A DNA stretch of 64,000 bases from Halarcobacter ebronensis (GTDB lineage Bacteria > Campylobacterota > Campylobacteria > Campylobacterales > Arcobacteraceae), in contig NZ_CP053836.1 in assembly GCF_013201825.1 (NCBI RefSeq), forward strand, positions 2,480,001-2,544,000. Direction: 5' to 3'. The notes under the pieces were generated by a model that worked only from the letters and a program-made list of their open reading frames with translations, ran no database searches and was not told the origin of the DNA. The position numbers and the translations under genes are program-made. Positions within the stretch are counted from its first letter, which is position 1. Each line of letters opens with the position of its first letter. Positions 28,439 to 38,125 of this stretch are shown here, in pieces.

Positions 28439-28456
28439 ATGTCATATATATGACAT
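28439..28456. promoter_or_regulatory. 18-bp perfect palindrome upstream of chemoreceptor
   Basis: ATGTCATATATATGACAT is fully self-complementary. It lies 38-55 bp before the chemoreceptor start and just after the 3' end of the histidine kinase gene. It could be an operator (same half-site TGTCA as before the paralogue) or part of the kinase terminator; no U tract follows. Confidence 0.5.
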
Positions 28457-28458
28457 TT

Positions 28459-31215
28459 TTATTGCAAAATATTATTTTTTGAAAGACTTATAATAAAAGC
28501 TGCCCCTTTATATTTTTTCTTATGATATTCAAACTCTTCATTATAAACATGTATTAAACCTTTATGTCTCTCCCTTATTATTTTATCACTCATAGAAAGA
28601 CCCAATCCTGTGCCAATTGATTGATGTTTTGTAGTAAAATATGGTTCAAAAATCCTATTAATTATCTTCTCTTCTATTCCCCTACCATTATCTAAAATTT
28701 TTACCTCCAAAGTATTTTTATCTACACTTTTTGTAGAAATAAAGATATATCTTTTTTGCTCTTTTTCTGATATCTCCTTTAACTTATCTTTAGCATTATT
28801 TATTATATTTATAAAAGCTTGTCCTAACTCATTTTTATTTCCTATAATTGTTAAATCATCTTGGATATCTTCAACAACAGTTATATAGTTACTCTTTATT
28901 GCTACTCTTGCTATTGCTATTGCATTTAGAAGTGCCTCTTTTACACTAATTTCACTATAATTTAAATCCTCTCTTATAAAATTTCTAAAATCATCAATTG
29001 TTTTTGAAAGATATTGGGCTTGTTCAATTATTTGATTAGAAAACATTATTACCTCATCACTTTTTATACTATCTAACATCTCTGCTTTTAGGGATAATCC
29101 ACTTGCACTTGTAGTGATTACACTTAAAGGTTGTCTCCATTGATGGGCAATATTTCCTATCATCTCTCCCATTGATGCCAATTTTGATTGAGACTCTAAA
29201 AGTTTTGTAGAAGTCATATCTTTTGCGGTTAATAAGAGTCTTGATTTATCTGGCATCAATGTTATAGTTATGTTTGTTGATACTCTTTTCCCATCTTTTC
29301 CTAAACAGACTTTTTCAAAATTGTCAATGTAACCATTTTCAAGAACCTCTTTAAATATCATTTCAATATTTTCTTTCTCTTCTAAACTTAAAATTTCTAT
29401 AAATTTTTTTCTCTTTATCTCTTCTGGTGAATAGCCTAACATCTTCAAATATGAAGAGTTAAAATCTATAAATCTTAGTTCGAAATCTAAAATTGCAATT
29501 CCATCTTTGCTATATCTAAATATTGCCTCAAACTCCTCTTTCTGTTTTATTAACTCTGATTGTGATTTATGCAATTCATCATTTATAGAAGTTATCTCTT
29601 CATTTGTCTCTTTAAGGATTTTATATCTCCATACACCTAAAAGAATCAATACAAAAATAACTATCAAAATTTTTAAAAGAAGAGAGTAATCTTGAACTTT
29701 TTGAATTTTTACCTCAGTCCAATTATTTACTATATTATCTATTTTAGATTTAGGGATGGTATCTATTGATTTTTGGATTATTCCTAAAAGTATAGGTTCA
29801 GATTTTATTACTGCAATAGAGAGTTTTAGAGGTTCTATTAACCTACCAATAATTTTTAAAGAGCTATAACTACTTTTTGCTTTATAATATCTTGCAATTG
29901 GATAGAGAGTCAAATGAGCATAAACCTCACCACTTTTGACCAAATCTAATCCCTCTTCAACACTATTTACAGTCCTAATCTTAATTGAAGGATATTGCTC
30001 TTTTAAAGCTTTTATTAGACTTGTATAAGAAACAACAGAGATTGTTTTATCTTTTAGCTCTAATAAATCAGAGAAGAAGGCTTTATCACTTTTCCCTATT
30101 GCAACATAAGGTAAGTTTAAATAAGGGCTTGTCAGATTATATTTATCTCTATTTTTCTTTGAATACTCTACCGTTGGCAAAACTTCACATTTCCCCTCTT
30201 TTAAGTAATCAAAAGTTGTTTTAAAAGAGTCTGTCTGTATTAGTTCAAACTCCAATTGTACATTTTCATAGAGTTCTTTTAATATATCAGAAATAATACC
30301 CTCAACATTCTCTTTATTTACATCACTAACTGGCATCGATTTAGGAAAAACACACATTCTTATTTTTGCTTTTTTATCTAAATACTCTTGTTCACTTAAA
30401 TTAAAGACTTGATTCCTAATTTTACCAAACCATCTATCTTGCAGTTTATTTAACAAATCAATACTAACATTCATATAGGCTTTATTTAAAATAGAAATTA
30501 AGATTGATTGCTCTTTTAGCGTGGCAAAATAGTACTTATCTAACTCTTCATTTTCTGATTCATTAACTTGATTAGCTACTTTGATATTTGTATAACCATA
30601 TTTTTTTATATAATAGTTTGCTATATTTCTGTCATTCATAAAAATATCAATTTTACCCATAGACAAAGCTTCAAGTTTGCTTTTAAGATTTTCATAATAT
30701 ATTTTTTTTACATTTGGGTATTGATTTACTATATTTTCTTCATGCCATCCCTTTGATACTCCAAATTTTTCATTTTTCAAAGATGCTAATTTTACATTTT
30801 TTCTATTATCTTTTCTTGTTATATAGTAATTTTCACTAATAAGATAAGGAGTAGAAAAATAAAGAGTCTCTTCCCTTTTGTTACTTTTATAAATAGTGTG
30901 TATTAAATCAATTTTTCCAGCATATAAGTCATCTAAAAGTTCAGTCCAAGGCTTAGTAACATACTCAACTTCTATACCAATTTTTTTTGCAAGTATATTT
31001 AGTAAATCAATAGAATATCCCAAAGCAATCCCATCAACACTAAAGTCCATAGGTTCATAATCAAACTCATTTGAAACTTTTATAACTTTTTTATCATTAA
31101 TATAAGCTATCTCTTCTTTAGTTAGATAAGAGTTAATTTCACCAATCAATTTATTATCTTCTGCATATAAATTAATAAGGAATAAAAAAGGTATTAAATA
31201 AAAAAACTTTTTCAT
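28459..31215 (-). CDS. Sensor histidine kinase, two SBP_bac_3 domains and PAS
   Basis: 918 aa from the chosen start at 31215 (MKKFFYL, signal peptide, GGAGG just upstream); an ATG 15 bp earlier would add MHWRV. Two periplasmic solute-binding (Venus-flytrap) domains lie at about 35-270 and 285-505, a TM helix near 518, a PAS near 560-660, then HisKA with GNIAHQWRQPL (His near 692) and HATPase_c with NIINNAKD, DNGRGI and GTGLGLSM. The layout is BvgS-like. There is no receiver domain and no response regulator gene next to it, so its partner is elsewhere. Confidence 0.9.
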   Translation of the reverse strand: MKKFFYLIPFLFLINLYAEDNKLIGEINSYLTKEEIAYINDKKVIKVSNEFDYEPMDFSVDGIALGYSIDLLNILAKKIGIEVEYVTKPWTELLDDLYAGKIDLIHTIYKSNKREETLYFSTPYLISENYYITRKDNRKNVKLASLKNEKFGVSKGWHEENIVNQYPNVKKIYYENLKSKLEALSMGKIDIFMNDRNIANYYIKKYGYTNIKVANQVNESENEELDKYYFATLKEQSILISILNKAYMNVSIDLLNKLQDRWFGKIRNQVFNLSEQEYLDKKAKIRMCVFPKSMPVSDVNKENVEGIISDILKELYENVQLEFELIQTDSFKTTFDYLKEGKCEVLPTVEYSKKNRDKYNLTSPYLNLPYVAIGKSDKAFFSDLLELKDKTISVVSYTSLIKALKEQYPSIKIRTVNSVEEGLDLVKSGEVYAHLTLYPIARYYKAKSSYSSLKIIGRLIEPLKLSIAVIKSEPILLGIIQKSIDTIPKSKIDNIVNNWTEVKIQKVQDYSLLLKILIVIFVLILLGVWRYKILKETNEEITSINDELHKSQSELIKQKEEFEAIFRYSKDGIAILDFELRFIDFNSSYLKMLGYSPEEIKRKKFIEILSLEEKENIEMIFKEVLENGYIDNFEKVCLGKDGKRVSTNITITLMPDKSRLLLTAKDMTSTKLLESQSKLASMGEMIGNIAHQWRQPLSVITTSASGLSLKAEMLDSIKSDEVIMFSNQIIEQAQYLSKTIDDFRNFIREDLNYSEISVKEALLNAIAIARVAIKSNYITVVEDIQDDLTIIGNKNELGQAFINIINNAKDKLKEISEKEQKRYIFISTKSVDKNTLEVKILDNGRGIEEKIINRIFEPYFTTKHQSIGTGLGLSMSDKIIRERHKGLIHVYNEEFEYHKKKYKGAAFIISLSKNNILQ

Positions 31216-31356
31216 GACCCTCCAATGCATTGTATATAATAATTTTAGTTATATGTTACTATATACTTATTAATCGCAAAATTAAAAAAAAAAATTACTT
31301 TTTTCACTTATTAAAGGAATTTTTTACTAAAATCTTCAAAAATTTTGAGGGATGAG

Positions 31357-32112
31357 ATGTCTAGTTTAGGATATAAAACAATAGGAAAAGGGAAAAATTA
31401 TATTATTTTTTTGCATGAGTTAATGGGAGATTGTAGAAACTATGAACCCATATTTAACTATTTAGACCAAGAAATTTTTACCTGCTTATTTGTAGATTTA
31501 AGGGGCTATGGTTTATCTAAAGAGATCCATGGAGAGTATAATTGCCTTGAAGCGTCCAATGATGTTAAGGATTTAATTACCTCTTTAAATATAACTACTT
31601 ACTCTTTAGTTGGGCACTCTATGTCAACACTTATAGCACAAAAGATTGCTTTGATTGATATTAGAGTAAAAAAATTAATTCTAATAACACCCATTCCAGC
31701 CTTTGGAATAAAGATGAATCACTATGCAAAAGAGGCACTTCTAAATCAAATGCAAGAAAATAGTAATAAAATAGAGCAGATAGTAGAAGACTCTTCAAAA
31801 AGATACAATAACTCTTGGAAAAATTATAGAATAAAAATGGCTTACAGCTCTTCAACACTAGAAGCAAGAGTTGGTTATATGAAGATGTACTTAAATGTAG
31901 ATTTTCAAGAAGAGGCACAAGAAAAAATTGATATTGCTATTAAGATTATTGTAGGAAAACATGATTTTCCTGTTTTTGCATATAACCAAGTAAATAAAAA
32001 CTTTTCCAAATACAAAGATGTTGAGATAATTGAATGTAATGAAGCGGGGCACTATCCCATGATAGAAACTCCCATATTTTTTGCTTCACATATTGAAAAA
32101 TGGTGTTTATAA
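31357..32112 (+). CDS. Alpha/beta hydrolase
   Basis: 251 aa, with the oxyanion strand FLHELMGDCRNYEP, nucleophile elbow GHSMS (Ser) near residue 92, and a C-terminal catalytic His in CNEAGHYPMIE. The start at 31357 is preceded by GAGG at a good distance; an in-frame TTG at 31345 would add four residues. It is alone upstream of an MFS gene with a 92-bp gap. The substrate cannot be assigned. Confidence 0.88.
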   Translation: MSSLGYKTIGKGKNYIIFLHELMGDCRNYEPIFNYLDQEIFTCLFVDLRGYGLSKEIHGEYNCLEASNDVKDLITSLNITTYSLVGHSMSTLIAQKIALIDIRVKKLILITPIPAFGIKMNHYAKEALLNQMQENSNKIEQIVEDSSKRYNNSWKNYRIKMAYSSSTLEARVGYMKMYLNVDFQEEAQEKIDIAIKIIVGKHDFPVFAYNQVNKNFSKYKDVEIIECNEAGHYPMIETPIFFASHIEKWCL

Positions 32113-32204
32113 AATCAATTTTTCTTTAAGTTCAAAATAAACTTTTTTCACTAGAATTCCAAAACTTATAATAAATATAAATTTTTCTAATTCAAAGATA
32201 TTAC

Positions 32205-33350
32205 ATGAGAAAACAACTATTCCCTCTTGCCCTTGGCGGTCTTGGTATTGGTACCACAGAATTTGTTATTATGGGATTACTTCCTGATGTAGCAAAAGAT
32301 ATTGATATCTCTATTCCTTCTGCTGGACATCTAATCTCAGCTTATGCCCTTGGAGTTGTAATTGGAGCGCCTATTTTAGTTGCTCTTAGTGCAAAATTTT
32401 CACCAAAACATATATTAATTACCCTAATGGCACTTTTTACAATATTCAATTTTTTATCTTCAATTGCTCCTGATTACTATACTCTAATGCTTACAAGATT
32501 TCTAAGTGGTCTTCCCCATGGAGCTTTTTTTGGAGTTGGAACTGTTGTTGCATCAAAACTTGCAAAAGAGGGTAAAGCTGCCCAAGCAATAGCCTCTATG
32601 TTTACAGGACTTACTCTTGCAAATTTAGCAATGGTTCCTTTAGTTACTTTCATAGGGCACCATCTTCATTGGAGATACGCTTTTGGTATAGTTTCACTAA
32701 TTGGAATAGCAACTATGCTATTTTTATACTTTTGGATGCCAAAACAAAAAGCACTTAGAACAGTTACCTTTAAAGAGGAGTTAGAGTTTTTTAAAACCAT
32801 CAAAGCTTGGCATATTCTAACTATTGTATCAATTGGATTTGGAGGACTTTTTGCTTGGTTTAGTTATATTGCGCCACTTTTAATCCATGTATCAAACTTT
32901 GAAGAAGGCAGTGTCTCTTATCTTATGATTGTTGCAGGGGCAGGTATGGTTGTAGGAAATATTTTTGGAGGATATTTGGCTGATAAAAAAGATCCAATAA
33001 AAGTCTCTATTCTTTTACTTTCACTACTTGTTACTTCATTAATTATTGTATTTTTCTTCTCGGAAAGCAAACTCTTGTCTATTATTCTAACTTTTATTTG
33101 TGGAGCATTAGCTATGTCTCTTGGCTCTCCTATAAATATGGTTATGTTAAAAAGTGCAAAACATTCAGAGATGCTAGGAGCTGCCTTTTTACAAGCAGCT
33201 TTTAATGTTTCAAATACACTTGGAGCATTTTTCGGAGGAATACCTTTAGTATTTGGACTTGGATATAATTATCCTGCTCTTGTGGGTGCAGGTATGGCAA
33301 TTTTTGGAGTTGCACTTTGTATTTTATTTCTTAAAAGATATAATATGTAG
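32205..33350 (+). CDS. MFS transporter, AraJ/drug-exporter type
   Basis: 381 aa with about 12 hydrophobic helices. The N-terminus LALGGLGIGTTEFVIMGLLPDVAKDIDISIPSAGHLISAYALGVVIGAPI is typical of the DHA1 (AraJ/YdhP/PbuE) exporters. A proton-driven efflux pump in the inner membrane is expected; substrates of the family include arabinose-like sugars, purines and drugs. The next gene starts directly after the stop, so the two are probably cotranscribed. Confidence 0.9.
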   Translation: MRKQLFPLALGGLGIGTTEFVIMGLLPDVAKDIDISIPSAGHLISAYALGVVIGAPILVALSAKFSPKHILITLMALFTIFNFLSSIAPDYYTLMLTRFLSGLPHGAFFGVGTVVASKLAKEGKAAQAIASMFTGLTLANLAMVPLVTFIGHHLHWRYAFGIVSLIGIATMLFLYFWMPKQKALRTVTFKEELEFFKTIKAWHILTIVSIGFGGLFAWFSYIAPLLIHVSNFEEGSVSYLMIVAGAGMVVGNIFGGYLADKKDPIKVSILLLSLLVTSLIIVFFFSESKLLSIILTFICGALAMSLGSPINMVMLKSAKHSEMLGAAFLQAAFNVSNTLGAFFGGIPLVFGLGYNYPALVGAGMAIFGVALCILFLKRYNM

Positions 33351-34274
33351 ATGAATATAAAAATTGCAACCTTTAACCTTTTTCAATTTTGTGCGCCCCC
33401 ATACTCTTGGTACTTTAAAAAAGATAAATTCAATGAGAATGAGTGGGAAAAGAAAAAAGAGTGGCTAAACTCTCAAATTGAAAGTATAGATTGCGATATA
33501 ATAGGTTTTCAAGAGGTATTTTCACAAAAGGAGTTACAGAGGCAAGTTAAAGCTTTAGGTTTTAAATACTTTGTAACTGTCGATAAGCCCAAACTTGATG
33601 AGAACAATGAAACAATTTTTACAACTACAACTTTAGCCCTTGCTTCAAAATTTCCAATTAAAAAAGTTGAAAAAGTTACCTCAACATTAGAAGGGTTTAA
33701 CTTTTCAAGGAAACCAATAAAAGCTTTGATTAGCTTACCAAATGGGATAGATATAACCTTTTATGTAAATCATTTTAAATCAAATAGATTAAATGAATTT
33801 GAACATATATTTAAAAAAGAAGATAGTGTAGAGTATAAGAAAAAAAAGGTATTTGAACTATTAAATAATCTTCCCTCACAAAAACAAAGATTGCAAGAGG
33901 CTTCTCTTCTCTATTCTGATTTTTTAAAAACAGAAACTCCCATCATCTCCCTTTGTGATTTAAATGATAAAGAGTTCAGTTTAACTCTAGATTGTCTAAC
34001 AAATCAAACTTTTCATCAAGAACAAGAGAAGAACTCTTTTCTTCTTTTTGATGCCTTTTATCTTTTAAACAGTGATGAAAAAAGAGTTCCAACAAGTTAT
34101 TACAAAGGAGTTGGAAATGTACTTGACTATATTCATGTTTCAAAAGAGTTCTTAAAAGAGATAGGAGAAGTTGTATCATATAAAGTTTGGGATGAACATC
34201 TAAAACAGAATAAAAATGGCTCTTTATTGCAAAGTGATCATGCAATAGTTAGTTGTGAAATCTCTATTTACTAA
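33351..34274 (+). CDS. Endonuclease/exonuclease/phosphatase-family protein
   Basis: 307 aa with no signal peptide. Metal-dependent EEP fold motifs: ATFNLFQF at the start, IIGFQEVF (catalytic Glu), SLCDLNDKE (Asp/Asn), and QSDHAIVS (Asp-His) at the C-terminus. Substrate class (DNA, inositol phosphate, phosphodiester) cannot be told. It starts immediately after the MFS gene. Confidence 0.87.
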   Translation: MNIKIATFNLFQFCAPPYSWYFKKDKFNENEWEKKKEWLNSQIESIDCDIIGFQEVFSQKELQRQVKALGFKYFVTVDKPKLDENNETIFTTTTLALASKFPIKKVEKVTSTLEGFNFSRKPIKALISLPNGIDITFYVNHFKSNRLNEFEHIFKKEDSVEYKKKKVFELLNNLPSQKQRLQEASLLYSDFLKTETPIISLCDLNDKEFSLTLDCLTNQTFHQEQEKNSFLLFDAFYLLNSDEKRVPTSYYKGVGNVLDYIHVSKEFLKEIGEVVSYKVWDEHLKQNKNGSLLQSDHAIVSCEISIY

Positions 34275-34341
34275 AGGCAAAGTTCTATACTTTTAAAAAA
34301 CAAATGTTACTATAATAGAACTATTTTATAAAAGATTTATA

Positions 34342-35553
34342 ATGAAAACTCTATTTTTATTAATAATATTTTCTTTTTGTTTTGCCAAAGCAAATCTTTT
34401 GCAAGAGAGTATTAACAAAGCCTCTGCCTATTCTACACTTAAACTTCAAGATGGAGTTTATCAAGGAAATATAAAAATAAACAAACCTATTTCCATAGTA
34501 GCAAAAGGGAAAAATGTAGTTATTTTAGGAGACAATAAAAATAGTGTAATTGAGATAAACTCTTCAAATGTAAACCTAAAAGGTCTTATTATTAAAGGAA
34601 GTGGTAATAGACTTGATAATCGTGACTCTGCAATAAAAATTTCCAACTCTCAAAATAGTATTATTGACTCTTGTACAATAAAAGATTCTTTATATGGAAT
34701 TGATGCAGGAATACTAACAAATTCAAAAATTATTAATAATAAGATTAGTTCAAAAAACCTTGATCTCTCTTTAAGAGGAGATGCCATAAAACTTTACTAT
34801 AGTAACAACAACTTAATAAGTAATAATGAAATATACAACTCAAGGGATATAACTTTTTTGTACTCAAATAGTAATACTTTTACAAAAAATCATATTGAAA
34901 ACTCTAGATTTTCTCTCTATTTAGAAAGATCTAATGAAAATATAATTGAAAATAATCACTTTTTTATGAACTATGTTGGATTGATTTTTGAAGGGGCAAA
35001 AGATACCCAAATTAAGGCAAATATTATAAAAAACAATCTCAAACAAAATAGTATTGGTGTGATGATAAAAGGTGTTTCAAACTTCCTTTTTGAAGACAAT
35101 ATTGTTACATTTAATACAAAAGCTTTTTATATAGATTCAAAACACAATGAAGATACAATCAAAAGATATTTTAACTCAAATGAGATAAGCTACAACATTG
35201 AAGCTTTTCATTTTCATGGAGCCATAAAACAAAACCAAATTAAAGAGAATACAATATTTGGAAATATTGATGATGTTGTAAAAACAGTAAGAGGGAACAA
35301 AACTTCAAATAATATAGTTGAACAAAATTATTGGGATAACTATAGTGGATTTGATTCAAACAAAGACTCTATAGGAGATACTCCTTATAAAATTTTCCAA
35401 TATGCTGATAGACTCTGGCACTACAATAATAAAGTAAAATTTTTCTATGCAACACCAATTATATCAATACTGGATTTTATACTAAATTTAGCTCCTTTTG
35501 TAGAACCTGTTCTTCTTTTGGAAGATACTAAACCAAAAGTAAGTTTAAAGTAA
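34342..35553 (+). CDS. nosD: NosD-like periplasmic beta-helix protein
   Basis: 403 aa with an N-terminal signal peptide, then right-handed beta-helix repeats rich in Asn/Ser/Ile (about 45-330) and a C-terminal DRLWHYNNKVKFFYATPIISILDFILNLAPF segment like that of NosD, which assists CuZ assembly in nitrous oxide reductase. No nosZ, nosF or nosY gene is in the window, so it may be a stand-alone copper or glycan-related relative. Its last 9 bp overlap the 3' end of the converging SGNH gene. Confidence 0.75.
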   Translation: MKTLFLLIIFSFCFAKANLLQESINKASAYSTLKLQDGVYQGNIKINKPISIVAKGKNVVILGDNKNSVIEINSSNVNLKGLIIKGSGNRLDNRDSAIKISNSQNSIIDSCTIKDSLYGIDAGILTNSKIINNKISSKNLDLSLRGDAIKLYYSNNNLISNNEIYNSRDITFLYSNSNTFTKNHIENSRFSLYLERSNENIIENNHFFMNYVGLIFEGAKDTQIKANIIKNNLKQNSIGVMIKGVSNFLFEDNIVTFNTKAFYIDSKHNEDTIKRYFNSNEISYNIEAFHFHGAIKQNQIKENTIFGNIDDVVKTVRGNKTSNNIVEQNYWDNYSGFDSNKDSIGDTPYKIFQYADRLWHYNNKVKFFYATPIISILDFILNLAPFVEPVLLLEDTKPKVSLK

Positions 35554-36072
35554 CTTCAACTCTTCTATCAATTGTTTTAACTTATATGCCCAGACTTTAT
35601 AGGCCATTTGCCCCAGATGTAAACCATCTGTTGTTAACTCTTCTTTTAAAAGATTTTTTTCATTGGAAAAATAACTATTCAAATCTACAAAAGATATCTT
35701 CTCTTTTTGGCAATACTCTTTTAATAAAAGATTAAAAACTTCAACTTTTTTATTAACTGAAGGCATTTGAGTCACAAATAGAGCATGAACAACAGTTTTT
35801 ACTGATGCTTTTTTTAAAATCTTTAAAAGACTTTTATACTCTTCAAAAACATTTTCCAAAGGAGTTGAGATACAAAGATCATTTATTCCTATCATTAAAA
35901 AAACAATTTTAGGTTTTATATCTATAACCTTGTCAACTCTTTTAATAACCCTATTTATTGTATCTGCATCAACTCCAAGATTGATTATTCCCTCTTTTTC
36001 TAAAAGGGTCTTCCACTCTCCTCTTTTAATAAGAGAATCTCCAAGTAAAACAATCTCTATATTATTTTTCAT
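35545..36072 (-). CDS. SGNH/GDSL hydrolase
   Basis: 175 aa, with the block I GDS (IVLLGDSLIKRG), block III GINDL and block V DGLHLG all visible, the Ser/Gly/Asn/His catalytic set of the esterase superfamily. No signal peptide, so it should be cytoplasmic. It is the last of three minus-strand genes (LysE, racemase, this one) with short gaps. Confidence 0.88.
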   Translation of the reverse strand: MKNNIEIVLLGDSLIKRGEWKTLLEKEGIINLGVDADTINRVIKRVDKVIDIKPKIVFLMIGINDLCISTPLENVFEEYKSLLKILKKASVKTVVHALFVTQMPSVNKKVEVFNLLLKEYCQKEKISFVDLNSYFSNEKNLLKEELTTDGLHLGQMAYKVWAYKLKQLIEELKLL

Positions 36073-36080
36073 ATTATAAA

Positions 36081-36776
36081 CTATGAGATTGCTTTTTCAA
36101 TAGCAGCTATTGCATGGATTTTTGTTGTATCATAAATTGGAATATCAACATATCCTTGTTTTATTAGCATAGAGATTTCAGTACATCCAAGAATAACTCC
36201 CTGACACTGTTCTTGTTCTTCTAATCTTTTTATTATTTTTATATATTTATCCCTTGAATCTTTGTTACAAACTCCAAGACAAAGCTCTTTGTAGATTACT
36301 TTATGAATAAAATCTTGCTCTTCTTCGTTTGGAATTACAACTTCTACACCAAATTTTTCTTTAATTCTATCTTTGTAAAAAGCTTCGCTCATTGTAAATT
36401 TAGTTCCCAATAAAGCTACTTTTGTTATCTCATCTTTTACCAAAGCTTCCCCTGTGGCATCTGCAATATGTAAAATTGGTATATTGATATTTTTCTCAAT
36501 TTGAGGAACAACTTTGTGCATTGTATTTGTACAAATAATCAAAAAATCTGCTTGTGCCTTTTCTATTGCTTTTGCTTCATTTGAAAGAATTACTGCTGTC
36601 TCATCCCAAAGTGAACTGTGTTGAAATTTTTCAATCTCTTCAAAATCTACACTTGAAAGGATAATTTTTGCACTATGTAAACCACCTAGTCTATTTTTAA
36701 TCTCTTCATTTAAAAGTTTATAATATGTAGCTGTACTCTCCCAACTCATACCACCTAACATTCCTATTTTTTTCAT
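36081..36776 (-). CDS. Aspartate/glutamate racemase family protein
   Basis: 231 aa. GMLGGMSWESTATYYKLLN at the N-terminus, ICTNTMHK (first catalytic Cys) and GVILGCTEISMLI (second Cys) define the YgeA/RacD branch, amino-acid racemases that work without PLP. The start overlaps the LysE stop by 4 bp. Coupling to a LysE exporter fits amino-acid handling. Confidence 0.9.
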   Translation of the reverse strand: MKKIGMLGGMSWESTATYYKLLNEEIKNRLGGLHSAKIILSSVDFEEIEKFQHSSLWDETAVILSNEAKAIEKAQADFLIICTNTMHKVVPQIEKNINIPILHIADATGEALVKDEITKVALLGTKFTMSEAFYKDRIKEKFGVEVVIPNEEEQDFIHKVIYKELCLGVCNKDSRDKYIKIIKRLEEQEQCQGVILGCTEISMLIKQGYVDIPIYDTTKIHAIAAIEKAIS

Positions 36777-37402
36777 ATCTTCTCCATTGCAAGTTTAAGT
36801 CCAAAGCCAATAAAAAGTAGTCCAACTACTTTTTTAACCAAAGTTGAAATAAAAGTTGAAACTCTCATATTTGAACTAACTCTTATTGCAAAAAATGAGA
36901 TTGTAATATTAACTATTGTTCCAAAAAATATAAAAATAACTCCCAAAATAAATGGAGCTAAAACTTTATGTTGACTATTTATATCTATAAATTGAGGCAA
37001 AAATGTTATAAAAAACAGAGCAACCTTTGGATTTAGAACATTTATAAAAAACCCTTGCCAAAAAAGTTTCTTAATCTTTTGAGTATCTTTTTGGTTAACA
37101 TTAATATCTATCTTCTTTTCAACACTAATTAACAATGATACTCCAAGATAAATCAAATATATTACCCCTAAGTACTTAACTATCATAAAGGCTGTATCAG
37201 AGCTATGTAAAAGTGCACTAAGTCCAGAAGCAGCTAAAAAGACATGAACAAAACATCCAAAACTTACCCCAAAACTTGAAACAACTCCACCTTTGAAACC
37301 TCTTTGAAAACTACTTTTTAAGATATAAAGCATATCGGCACCAGGAGTGATGTTTAGAAGAAGTCCAGCTATTATAAAAAGATATAAATCAGTTATACCC
37401 AT
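36773..37402 (-). CDS. LysE/RhtB-family amino acid exporter
   Basis: 209 aa with six hydrophobic segments; LLNITPGADMLYILKSSFQRGFKGGVVSSFGVSFG is the LysE/RhtB signature. It probably exports an amino acid or derivative through the inner membrane. It overlaps the racemase gene (ATGA), so both would be made together. Confidence 0.9.
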   Translation of the reverse strand: MGITDLYLFIIAGLLLNITPGADMLYILKSSFQRGFKGGVVSSFGVSFGCFVHVFLAASGLSALLHSSDTAFMIVKYLGVIYLIYLGVSLLISVEKKIDINVNQKDTQKIKKLFWQGFFINVLNPKVALFFITFLPQFIDINSQHKVLAPFILGVIFIFFGTIVNITISFFAIRVSSNMRVSTFISTLVKKVVGLLFIGFGLKLAMEKI

Positions 37403-37474
37403 TTTTTACCTTCATCTTTGTAGAATATAAAATTGTAACAAAGAAAAGATATATCAGTGTTTATTTTTTACTAT

Positions 37475-38125
37475 TTAGAGTCTATTTAATCCATCTTTAT
37501 TTAGTTTATACACAGTTGGCGCAAGTTTTTCAATAAAAGTTTTATGGTGAGATACTATTATCATAGATTTTTTTATTGAGTTTAAAATATCAATAATTTT
37601 TTGTTCTGCATCTTCATCAAGGGCATTTGTTGGCTCATCTAAAAGAAGTATTTTAGGCTCTGTTATTAAAATTCCAGCTAATGCTACAATCTTTTGTTCT
37701 CCACCACTTAGATCATAGATATTTCTATTTTCTAAATGTACAATTCCTAAACTTTGCAGCATTTCATAAGATTTTTTATATGCATCGTCTTTGCTTTTAC
37801 CCTTTGCTCTTAGGGCAAACATTACATCTTCAATAACTGTTGGACATAAAAAATGATCACTTACATCTTGGGGAAGGTAACCTATGTCACATCTATATTT
37901 TCTAAAATCTTTTAAAGATTTCATCTCATCATGAAAAAGAAAGACTCCACCAGAAGTTGGAGTTATTAATCCCGCAATAATTTTTAAAAGAGAGCTTTTC
38001 CCACTTCCATTTGCACCTATGATTGCTACCTTTTCTTCATGGGATACATTTAAAGTTACACTATTAAAAACATCTTTTGTTGAATTTTTATAACCAAGTT
38101 CCTTCAAGTTTATGGAACAACTCAT
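37475..38125 (-). CDS. nikO: ECF transporter ATPase, nickel/cobalt type
   Basis: 216 aa from the ATG at 38125, which overlaps the permease stop (ATGA) behind an AGAGG; an ATG at 38155 is also in frame. Walker A GANGSGKSS, signature LSGGEQK, Walker B ILLLDEPTNALDED and an H-loop SHHK are present, as in CbiO/NikO. It powers the nickel or cobalt importer encoded by the four genes upstream. Metal choice (Ni) rests on the DUF4198 partner and is inferred. Confidence 0.88.
   Translation of the reverse strand: MSCSINLKELGYKNSTKDVFNSVTLNVSHEEKVAIIGANGSGKSSLLKIIAGLITPTSGGVFLFHDEMKSLKDFRKYRCDIGYLPQDVSDHFLCPTVIEDVMFALRAKGKSKDDAYKKSYEMLQSLGIVHLENRNIYDLSGGEQKIVALAGILITEPKILLLDEPTNALDEDAEQKIIDILNSIKKSMIIVSHHKTFIEKLAPTVYKLNKDGLNRL

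Noticed and set aside
28439-28456. Intrinsic terminator of the histidine kinase gene
   Set aside because: The palindrome has no U tract on the minus strand and matches the half-site before the other receptor, so an operator is preferred, though a terminator role is not excluded.
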